Part shown: piece by piece, positions 1 to 5,634 of the stretch
Numbering within the stretch: the stretch's first letter is position 1
Layout: each line of letters opens with the position of its first letter
From: Simkania sp.
GTDB lineage: Bacteria > Chlamydiota > Chlamydiia > Chlamydiales > Simkaniaceae
Direction: 5' to 3'
Length of the DNA stretch: 5,634 bases
Assembly (NCBI GenBank): GCA_028281425.1
Contig: JANQJX010000054.1
Span: forward strand, 1-5,634
The notes under the pieces: generated by a model
The model's database searches: none
What the model was told of the DNA's origin: nothing
Seen by the model: the letters and a program-made list of their open reading frames with translations, nothing else
Position numbers and translations under genes: made by a program

Positions 1-2201
1 ATCAAAAAACAACACTTCCAGTTGAAGAAAAAGATTCTCTTAAAAAAATAGTCGATGAAAAAAAGGAGGATTCTCCTCTCTTAAAACCAGCCGAAAAAAC
101 ATCTGCTATGAAAAAAAGCCCTCCCCCTTCTCAAGCAAATTCAAAAAGTAAGGAAAAAATTGAAGAGGGTAAAAAGTTAAATTCTAAAGATACTAAAAAA
201 CGCTCTCAAGACAAATTTGGCTCTAGCCCATCCCCTCCCCCCTTGCTTGAAGAACCCTCTTCTGAAGGATTTCGCCCTACATTTGGACGTTCAACAAAAG
301 ACAAAAAAAAACGGTTTGATTCGCGTGACCGTCAAGGTCTTCGTATCAATGAAGAGAGAAGTTATTTCAGACGTCCACAAAGAAGGCGTCAAATGCAACG
401 TCAATTGATTCAAGTCACCCGCCCTAAGGAATTAGCCATTCGTCTTCCTATTTCCATCAAAGATCTTGCCCAAGCTATGAAACTCAAAGCATCAGAACTG
501 ATAGAAAAACTTTTGATGCAAGGACTTGCTCTTACCCTCAATGACATTTTAGATGATGCAACAACAATCCAGCTTTTAGGTGAAGAATTTAAATGCAAAA
601 TCACAATTGACACATCAGAGCAACAACGCCTTCGCATTACCGATAAAACCATTCAAGAAGAAATTGCTCAAGCTCCTTCTGAAGAGCTCGAAGAACGTTC
701 TCCTATCATTGCCTTTATGGGACATGTGGACCATGGTAAAACAAGTCTCATCGATGCTATTCGAAAGAGTAATATTGCTGGCAGTGAAGCTGGGGCCATT
801 ACTCAGCATATTGGAGCTTTTCAGTGTCACCGTAATCAAGGAGATTTAACCATTTTAGATACTCCAGGACATGAAGCCTTTTCAATGATGCGCATGCGAG
901 GAGCTACAATCACAGATATCATCGTTTTGGTTATAGCTGGTGATGAAGGCATCATGCCCCAAACCGAAGAAGCCATTCAATATTCTAAAGAAAGTCATGT
1001 TCCTTTAGTTGTTGCGATTAATAAATCAGACAAAGAAAGTTTTAATGTTGAAAATGTCTATAGGCAACTTTCCGAACGAGATCTTTTGCCAGAGGCATGG
1101 GGAGGATCTATCATCACTGTCAACTGTTCGGCTTCGACAGAAGAAGGCATTCCTGATTTGTTAGAAATGCTCTTCTTGCAGGCACAAATCTTAGAATTAA
1201 AAGCAAACCCCAATGCAAGGGCGCGGGGAACAGTGATTGAATCTCAGCTTCATAAAGGACTTGGAGCTGTTGGAACTATTTTGGTTCAAAATGGAACACT
1301 TAGAATAGGAGATGCTCTTGTCATTGAAGAAATCTATGCCCGTATTAAAACAATGCATGATGAGCATGGCAAATCTATTCAAGTCGCCCCTCCCTCTACC
1401 CCAGTAAAAATTACAGGACTTTCAGGAGTTCCAGAAGCGGGAAATGAATTCATTGTTGTTAAAAATGAAAAGCTTGCTAAAAAACTTTGTATAGAACGAG
1501 CCTCAGGAGCCAAGCGGGCGATTTTCCAAGCCAAACCTTCTAAAGAATTAGAAGGCTTAATGAAACGTCATCAAGAGCTATCTCAAAAGAAAATCGTCAA
1601 CCTAATCATCCGTGCTGATGTCCAAGGATCTGTTGAAGCACTCAAAGCTTCTCTTCTAAATATTAAAAGCAAAAAAGTAGAACTCAACTTCATTGATGAA
1701 GGTGTAGGAGAAATTTCTGAATCAGATATCGAACTTGCAATCGCCTCCCAATCTGTTGTTATTGGTTTTCATGCTCAAGTAGAAAGTCATGCAGAAAGCC
1801 TGATCAAGAGGGAGAAAGTCGTCATTAAAAGGCACAATATCATCTATCAACTTATCGATGATGTAAAAAAACTCATGTTAGAGTCTCTTGACAAAATCAA
1901 ACAAGAAAATGAGATGGGAACTGTAGAAGTCAGGAAAATTTTTAAGGCCTCTCAACTGGGTTTGATTGCAGGCTGTTATGTCACTGCAGGGGTAATTAAG
2001 CGGTCTCATTATGCTAAATTATTTAGGGATCATCAATTGATCTGGGAAGGGAACCTCATTTCTTTAAGACGAGAAAAAGAAGATGTAAAAGAGGTCCATA
2101 AAGGCCTTGAATGTGGGATTCTTCTTGAAAAATTTAATGCAATCGAAGTGGAAGACCTCATCAAAACGTTCGAGATTACCTATATTCAACAAGAACTCTA
2201 A
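1..2201 (+). CDS. infB: Translation initiation factor IF-2, 5' end outside window
   Basis: IF-2 is the GTPase that brings initiator fMet-tRNA to the 30S subunit and promotes 50S joining. The frame is open from base 3 with no stop, so the gene starts upstream; the ATG at 108 is internal. Numbering from that ATG, residues 1-100 are a low-complexity K/S/P/R-rich linker, typical of the variable IF-2 N-terminus. Residues about 108-158 form the IF2_N domain. The G domain follows, with G1 GHVDHGKT (205-212), the switch I segment GAITQHIGAF (229-238), G3 DTPGH (251-255), G4 NKSD (305-308) and G5 SAST (341-344). Domains II, C1 (ADVQGSVEAL) and C2 (GLIAGCYVTAGVIKR, then LECGI) complete the protein. The visible part is 732 residues, fitting a family of roughly 700-950. 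It ends 3 nt before rbfA, as in many bacteria (nusA-infB-rbfA). All GTPase motifs are intact. Identity is secure. Confidence 0.98.
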   Translation, partial: QKTTLPVEEKDSLKKIVDEKKEDSPLLKPAEKTSAMKKSPPPSQANSKSKEKIEEGKKLNSKDTKKRSQDKFGSSPSPPPLLEEPSSEGFRPTFGRSTKDKKKRFDSRDRQGLRINEERSYFRRPQRRRQMQRQLIQVTRPKELAIRLPISIKDLAQAMKLKASELIEKLLMQGLALTLNDILDDATTIQLLGEEFKCKITIDTSEQQRLRITDKTIQEEIAQAPSEELEERSPIIAFMGHVDHGKTSLIDAIRKSNIAGSEAGAITQHIGAFQCHRNQGDLTILDTPGHEAFSMMRMRGATITDIIVLVIAGDEGIMPQTEEAIQYSKESHVPLVVAINKSDKESFNVENVYRQLSERDLLPEAWGGSIITVNCSASTEEGIPDLLEMLFLQAQILELKANPNARARGTVIESQLHKGLGAVGTILVQNGTLRIGDALVIEEIYARIKTMHDEHGKSIQVAPPSTPVKITGLSGVPEAGNEFIVVKNEKLAKKLCIERASGAKRAIFQAKPSKELEGLMKRHQELSQKKIVNLIIRADVQGSVEALKASLLNIKSKKVELNFIDEGVGEISESDIELAIASQSVVIGFHAQVESHAESLIKREKVVIKRHNIIYQLIDDVKKLMLESLDKIKQENEMGTVEVRKIFKASQLGLIAGCYVTAGVIKRSHYAKLFRDHQLIWEGNLISLRREKEDVKEVHKGLECGILLEKFNAIEVEDLIKTFEITYIQQEL

Positions 2202-2204
2202 TCC

Positions 2205-2567
2205 ATGAGTAAACGTATTCAACGCCTTAATTCTCTGTTAAAAGAAGTGATTAGTGAAGTCGTGACACACGATATCAAAAATCCACATATTTCAAAATTA
2301 ATGACAATCACTGAAGTTAACATTACAAAAGATCTTCAATCTGCCAAAGTTTATGTGAGTATTATTGGCAGTGAAACTATGCGTAAAAAAAACCTTCAAA
2401 TACTTCAATCTGCAAGTGGATTTATTTCAAAAACCGCTTCAAAAAAAGTCACTATTCGTTATTTTCCCACTCTCACTTTCTACCTTGATACAACTGTTGA
2501 TAAGCAAATGAAGATTGAGTCTTTATTAAAACAAATCCATGAAGAAAAACAATCTAGAAATTTATGA
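2205..2567 (+). CDS. rbfA: 30S ribosome-binding factor A
   Basis: RbfA is a small KH-type protein that binds the immature 30S subunit, helps process the 16S rRNA 5' end and is important for growth in the cold. The 120-residue length is normal. Family landmarks are visible: the N-terminal RIQRLNSLLKEVISEV helix, a strand with ITEVNITKDLQSAKVYVS (about 35-52), the interrupted-helix segment LQSASGFIS (about 67-75), then RYFPTLTFYLD and a C-terminal helix ending near LLKQI. The ATG starts 3 nt after the infB stop and has no clear Shine-Dalgarno sequence, so it probably depends on ribosomes finishing infB. Its stop TGA overlaps the truB start in an ATGA. Nothing looks damaged. Identity rests on motif pattern, size and position between infB and truB. 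Confidence 0.95.
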   Translation: MSKRIQRLNSLLKEVISEVVTHDIKNPHISKLMTITEVNITKDLQSAKVYVSIIGSETMRKKNLQILQSASGFISKTASKKVTIRYFPTLTFYLDTTVDKQMKIESLLKQIHEEKQSRNL

Positions 2568-3247
2568 TAGACCGAGAAGGTATCCTACTTGTTAATAAAG
2601 AAAAAAAACGTACTGCATTTTATCTTATCAAAGTTTTGCGTCATCTTTTAAAAATTAAAAAAATTGGACATGCTGGCATCTTAGATCCCTTTGCAACGGG
2701 AGTGATGGTGATGCTAATCGGTCGTCCTTATACAAAAATTTCAAACCAATTGATCAACCAAGATAAGGAATACTTAGCGACAATAAAGCTTGGAGTCGCA
2801 ACAACGACCTATGATTGTGATGGCAACCCCACAAGCTTTTCAGAGATCATTCCTAAAGAGCATGAAATTAAAAAAACACTCTCTACTTTCCAAGGGAAAA
2901 TCACCCAAATCCCCCCCATGTTTTCAGCCAAAAAAATCAATGGACAAAAACTCTATGCCCTTGCACGGAAAGGCATTGAAATCAAGCGGAAGCCTATTTC
3001 TGTTCAGCTTGATATCGAGCTTATCGATTATTTTTATCCTCACCTTAAGCTTCACATCCAATGCTCAAAGGGAACCTATATCCGCTCTCTTGCAAACGAT
3101 ATTGGAGAAAAATTGGGTTCAAAAGCTCATCTTTTAGAGTTGACCCGTATCCGCAGCGGTCCCTATCATCTAAAAGATTGCATTGACGCAAAAAGACTTC
3201 ATGACCCATCTTTAAATTTAATCTCTTACATTAGGAAAAAACCATGA
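2564..3247 (+). CDS. truB: tRNA pseudouridine(55) synthase TruB
   Basis: TruB isomerises uridine 55 to pseudouridine in the T-arm of most tRNAs. At 227 residues it is shorter than the E. coli enzyme (about 314) and has little or no C-terminal PUA-like domain; short forms are, as I recall, usual in chlamydiae. Key segments are GHAGILDPFATG (35-46) with the presumed catalytic Asp41, KEY (68-70) with the active-site Tyr70, PPMFSAKK (117-124), and GTYIRSLANDIG (170-181). The stretch that is usually K-P-x-G-x-T-S near the N-terminus reads KEKKRTA here (12-18), a clear departure, but the catalytic Asp, Tyr and the GTYIR arginine remain, so I expect activity. The start overlaps the rbfA stop (ATGA) and the end overlaps the ribF start (ATGA), which indicates coupled translation. 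No strong ribosome binding site precedes the start. Confidence 0.95.
   Translation: MIDREGILLVNKEKKRTAFYLIKVLRHLLKIKKIGHAGILDPFATGVMVMLIGRPYTKISNQLINQDKEYLATIKLGVATTTYDCDGNPTSFSEIIPKEHEIKKTLSTFQGKITQIPPMFSAKKINGQKLYALARKGIEIKRKPISVQLDIELIDYFYPHLKLHIQCSKGTYIRSLANDIGEKLGSKAHLLELTRIRSGPYHLKDCIDAKRLHDPSLNLISYIRKKP
3233..3236 (+). promoter_or_regulatory. Likely ribosome binding site of ribF
   Basis: AGGA lies 7 nt before the ribF ATG at 3244, inside the last codons of truB. It is the only start in the cluster with a recognisable Shine-Dalgarno-like core at normal spacing, and it supports the chosen ribF start. The core is short, so coupling through the ATGA overlap probably matters too. Confidence 0.5.
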
Positions 3248-4161
3248 AGCTTTTCTCGCAGCTCCAAGAGATTGATTTCTTTCCCTCTCCTATAGCACTG
3301 ACAATTGGTGTCTTTGATGGAATTCATTTAGGCCATCTGCGTCTTATCAAAGAGTTGCACTACCTTACAAGAAAAGGCGGAACACGTGCAGTGATCACCT
3401 TCATCAACCATCCTTCCACCGTTCTTTTTCAAAAAAAATATGTTCCTTTTCTTATTTCTTTTAAACACCGCATCCATCTTTTCGAAAAATATGGAATAGA
3501 TCTTGTCATTGCGCTTCCTTTTACCCAAGAGTTTGCTCATCAATCTTATGAAACATTCCTTTCTCTTGTGTATCATCAGCTCCCTTTTTCCCATCTTGTT
3601 CTAGGTCAGGGAGATGCTTTTGGAAGAAATAGGGAAGGCAATGAAACAAATTTAAAAATTTTAGAAAAAAAAATAGGGTTTCAAACCCATTGCCTCAAAA
3701 AAGAGCAAAAATACAAAAAAATCATTTCAAGCCAAGCCATTCGGATTCTAATTCAAGAAGGGAAACTTAAAAAAGCAAAAAAAATGTTAGGACGTCCCTA
3801 TTCCCTTTGGCGCCCTTTTGAAATAGACTTGATTTCCCAAGAAGAGGAAAATCTTTTTTCTTGGAGCTTCGAAGAGACAGATCTTTGCCATTTACCTTCT
3901 GGCGTTTATGGAGTGGATCTCGAATGGGAAGAAAAAAAGCTCCCCGCAATTGCTTTTTTAAATGGCCAAACAGATACCCACACAGATACCCACAAAAATC
4001 ACCTATCAGTGATGATTTATTTTGATCTTCCCCACCCCAATGAATCCTTTGTCACGATCTGTTTTATAAAATATCTCTGCCCTAAAATCGATCCCTCTCT
4101 TTTTAATTTATCTCAAATGAAGCTCCTTGAAACCATGGCAACGCAACCTTCTTTATCATAA
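3244..4161 (+). CDS. ribF: RibF-type flavin enzyme: FMN adenylyltransferase domain plus a degenerate riboflavin-kinase domain
   Basis: RibF normally phosphorylates riboflavin to FMN (C-terminal kinase) and adenylates FMN to FAD (N-terminal nucleotidyltransferase). The 305-residue length is normal. The N-terminal domain has the signature GVFDGIHLGH (22-31), VITFINHP (50-57), LGQGDAFGRNREGN (120-133) and ISSQAIR (161-167). The last two differ from the usual DFxFG and SSTRIR patterns, but the fold is clear. LGRPY (182-186) marks the domain junction. Past it, the kinase signature G-x-V-x-x-G...GR-x-G-F-P-T-A-N is not recognisable. PSGVYGV (218-224) is still there, but the later strand that normally carries the catalytic Glu reads SVMIYF, with no Glu. 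I infer FAD synthetase activity with doubtful kinase activity. A 12-bp tandem duplication (3970-3993) lies in this domain. The gene overlaps truB by 4 nt. The family assignment is firm; bifunctionality is not. Confidence 0.9.
   Translation: MKLFSQLQEIDFFPSPIALTIGVFDGIHLGHLRLIKELHYLTRKGGTRAVITFINHPSTVLFQKKYVPFLISFKHRIHLFEKYGIDLVIALPFTQEFAHQSYETFLSLVYHQLPFSHLVLGQGDAFGRNREGNETNLKILEKKIGFQTHCLKKEQKYKKIISSQAIRILIQEGKLKKAKKMLGRPYSLWRPFEIDLISQEEENLFSWSFEETDLCHLPSGVYGVDLEWEEKKLPAIAFLNGQTDTHTDTHKNHLSVMIYFDLPHPNESFVTICFIKYLCPKIDPSLFNLSQMKLLETMATQPSLS
3970..3993 (+). repeat. 12-bp perfect tandem duplication inside ribF
   Basis: The unit ACAGATACCCAC occurs twice head to tail, in frame, giving TDTH-TDTH at RibF residues 243-250. 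The unit length is a multiple of three, so the frame is kept. The copies are identical, which suggests a recent slippage event. It falls in a surface-like stretch of the degenerate kinase domain. Confidence 0.95.
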
Positions 4162-4206
4162 ATCTCTTATATGGTAACCTCCTTTTTAAAAAATTTCTAA
4201 AAAGCA

Positions 4207-5310
4207 ATGTCAAAATCAAAGCTTACTTGCGGAATTGTTGGATTGCCTAATGTAGGCAAATCTACTTTATTTAATGCTCTTATTAAAAAAAAGCAAGCAG
4301 GAGCTTCTAATTACCCCTTTTGTACCATTGATCCCAATGTGGGAATTGTTGATGTTCCCGACCCTCGACTAGAAGTATTAGCCCAACTTTCTAAAAGTGA
4401 AAAAGTCATTCCCGCTTCGATCACTTTCGTCGACATTGCAGGCCTTGTAAAAGGGGCTGCAAAAGGAGAAGGTCTGGGAAATCAATTTTTAGCCCATATT
4501 CGTGAAACCGATTTGATTATTCATCTTGTCCGCTGTTTCGAAGATGATAACATCACACATGTCGAAGGAAAAATCAATCCTCTTTCAGATATCGAAGTGA
4601 TCCATCTTGAACTTACCTTAGCCGATTTACAAATGGTTGAAAATATTGTGCAAAAGCTAAAAAGGCAAGCCAAAGGAAACAAAGCCCTTTTATCAACCTT
4701 AGATGTGATGCAAATCATCCAATCCCACCTAGAAAAAAATAAACCCCTTTCTCTCCTTGAGCTTACAGATGAAGAAAAAGAAAAAATAAAAAATTACCAT
4801 TTTTTAACTGACAAAAAAATGATTTATGTCACCAATGTTTCGGAAGAAAACCTTCCCGAAATGGAAAATCACTATGTCCAACAAGTGAGAGATAGAGCGC
4901 AAAAAGAAAAAAATATCTTGATTCCCATCTGTGCTAAATTAGAAGAAGAACTTGTCTCTTTAGAAATAAACGAAGCACAAGAATACTTAAAAGCTTTAGG
5001 GCTTAAAGAGACAGGATTAAATCGTTTAATCCAAGCAAGCTTTGATACCCTCGAATTGATCACCTTTTTAACAACAGGTGAAAAAGAAACACGTGCCTGG
5101 ACAATTCCAAAAGGGAGTCTAGCTCAAGAAGCAGCTGGTGTGATTCATACCGATCTTCAAAAGGGATTTATTCGTGCGGAAGTGATTCGTTATGAAGATA
5201 TGATCGCCTGCCAAAGTCGGGCCAAAGCAAAAGAGCAAGGAAAAGTTCATTTTGAAGGAAAAGACTACCTTGTCCAAGATGGAGATGTGATTCTCTTTTA
5301 TCACAATTAA
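4207..5310 (+). CDS. ychF: Ribosome-binding P-loop NTPase YchF (Obg family, OLA1 type)
   Basis: YchF/OLA1 proteins are Obg-family P-loop NTPases that usually prefer ATP over GTP, bind ribosomes and influence stress responses. The 367 residues match the family (363 in E. coli). The N-terminal G domain has G1 GLPNVGKS (12-19), a switch I region with NYPFCTIDPN (35-44), and G3 DIAGLVKGA (76-84). In place of the NKxD guanine-specificity motif is NVSE (210-213), the hallmark NxxE of ATP-using YchF. A helical insertion covers about 130-200. A TGS domain runs from about 283 to the end, with the characteristic AWTIPKGSLAQEAAGVIHTD (297-316) and a C-terminal DGDVILF. The start is clear because the P-loop lies at the expected distance. 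No Shine-Dalgarno core precedes the ATG. It lies 45 nt after ribF, and I see no promoter or terminator of its own. The protein looks intact. Confidence 0.97.
   Translation: MSKSKLTCGIVGLPNVGKSTLFNALIKKKQAGASNYPFCTIDPNVGIVDVPDPRLEVLAQLSKSEKVIPASITFVDIAGLVKGAAKGEGLGNQFLAHIRETDLIIHLVRCFEDDNITHVEGKINPLSDIEVIHLELTLADLQMVENIVQKLKRQAKGNKALLSTLDVMQIIQSHLEKNKPLSLLELTDEEKEKIKNYHFLTDKKMIYVTNVSEENLPEMENHYVQQVRDRAQKEKNILIPICAKLEEELVSLEINEAQEYLKALGLKETGLNRLIQASFDTLELITFLTTGEKETRAWTIPKGSLAQEAAGVIHTDLQKGFIRAEVIRYEDMIACQSRAKAKEQGKVHFEGKDYLVQDGDVILFYHN
5014..5032. repeat. Perfect inverted repeat inside ychF
   Basis: GGATTAAA and TTTAATCC form perfect 8-bp arms around a 3-nt TCG loop. The repeat lies in the coding sequence of YchF (residues about 270-275, GLNRLI). 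It could form a small hairpin in the mRNA, or it may be chance in an AT-rich gene. No function can be assigned from sequence. Confidence 0.6.
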
Positions 5311-5334
5311 ATCAAATCGCTCAAAACAACATCC

Positions 5335-5634
5335 TCCTTTTAGGATAAATCGGATTTTCATGGGAAGGTCAAGATCTTCTAATTCCTGTATCCATTTTTT
5401 CGACACAGAGCTTTCTCTGGCCTTTATTCCCTGTCTTAGCAAAAGGCTTTTGATCTGATGACTAATGGTGCGTTTTTTTCTAGCCAAATCTTCCCTAAAG
5501 CGAGTGATCTCACGGTTTTGTTCTTGTTCTAAAGTAAGGAATGTGAATCCCTCTTAGCCTACCAGACTCCAACTGCAAAGCAATTTTTAAGGAATCTCTT
5601 TTATCTGTTTTTACACGATCTCTTGCAGCTGTTT
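5335..5634 (-). pseudogene. IS110-family (DEDD) transposase fragment, frameshifted and truncated
   Basis: Read on the minus strand from the window edge, one frame (bases 5632 to about 5537) gives ARDRVKTDKRDSLKIALQLE followed by SGRLRGIHIP. This matches the conserved region of IS110-type transposases around T-D-x-x-D, two Asp residues of the DEDD site (codons 5603-5605 and 5594-5596). That frame stops at a TGA (5510-5512). The homology continues one base over from about 5535: LTLEQEQNREITRFREDL, then a stretch with HQIKSLLLRQGIK, the usual basic helix after the DEDD domain. The similarity fades near FILK, about 25 nt before the ychF stop. The fragment has lost its C-terminal Transposase_20 part and, in this window, its start. 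The frame stays open across ychF to 5119, but that part is antisense to ychF and not transposase-like. It is a dead remnant converging on ychF; the rest may continue beyond the right edge. Confidence 0.75.

Noticed and set aside
61..80. AAAAGGAGGA as an internal ribosome binding site giving a short IF-2 isoform
   Set aside because: No ATG, GTG or TTG lies at 5-10 nt after it; the next in-frame ATG is nearly 40 nt away. It may also fold into a GAGGA-TTC-TCCTC hairpin, but function is unsupported.
108..110. ATG as the start of infB
   Set aside because: The frame is open to the window's left edge, and the N-terminal linker composition continues upstream of it, so the true start lies outside the window.
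4127..4172. TTGAAA and TATCAT/TTATAT as a promoter for ychF
   Set aside because: No pair has acceptable spacing: TTGAAA to TATCAT is 21 nt, and TTATAT has no matching -35. Motifs of this kind are expected by chance at this AT content.
4096..4187. Minus-strand AGGAGG (4178-4182 region) followed by a short ATG reading frame of 18 codons
   Set aside because: The spacing to the ATG is about 18 nt, the peptide lies antisense to the ribF end, and no family is recognisable.
4183..4203. CTTTTT...AAAAAG in the ribF-ychF gap as a terminator
   Set aside because: The pairing is almost all A-T, and there is no T tract after the stem; it is likely just low complexity.
5119..5310. Minus-strand continuation of the transposase frame through the ychF 3' end
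   Set aside because: This part is antisense to a well-conserved YchF TGS domain and shows no transposase pattern; openness is a by-product of ychF codon use.
5331..5346. ATCCT-CCTTTT-AGGAT as a ychF terminator
   Set aside because: The stem is only 5 bp with a 6-nt loop and no following T tract, too weak to call.
5510..5553. Programmed frameshift in the transposase
   Set aside because: The change needed is +1 (or -2), with no slippery heptamer, and the gene is truncated downstream, so mutation is the simpler explanation.

Overview
The window is an AT-rich stretch of bacterial chromosome. It carries a tight plus-strand translation and cofactor cluster, infB (5' end outside the window) - rbfA - truB - ribF, then ychF after a 45-nt gap. 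The last ~300 bases hold a decayed transposase fragment on the minus strand. The order infB-rbfA-truB-ribF-ychF is, from memory, the order in Chlamydia (CT096 to CT092 in C. trachomatis). With the low GC, A-rich codon use, a short TruB and a transposon scar, I infer a member of the Chlamydiota, more likely an environmental, amoeba- or arthropod-associated lineage than a Chlamydiaceae member. That is inference from context; no marker here proves it.

Layout: 1-2201 is IF2, open from the left edge. A 3-nt gap leads to rbfA (2205-2567), which overlaps truB (2564-3247) by an ATGA, and truB overlaps ribF (3244-4161) by another ATGA. This spacing implies one transcript and translational coupling. 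ychF (4207-5310) is probably in the same run; I see no convincing promoter or terminator in the gap before it. From about 5335 to the right edge, on the minus strand, is a frameshifted and truncated IS110-family (DEDD) transposase converging on ychF.

How the genes fit together: IF2 starts translation, RbfA matures the 30S subunit, TruB makes pseudouridine 55 in tRNA, RibF makes flavin cofactors, and YchF is a ribosome-associated P-loop NTPase. The cluster is therefore housekeeping, and I did not find a new multi-gene system in it. The points most worth a second look are the apparent loss of the riboflavin-kinase catalytic motifs in RibF (together with a 12-bp tandem duplication in that domain), and the transposase scar where Chlamydia would carry the type III secretion gene sctU.
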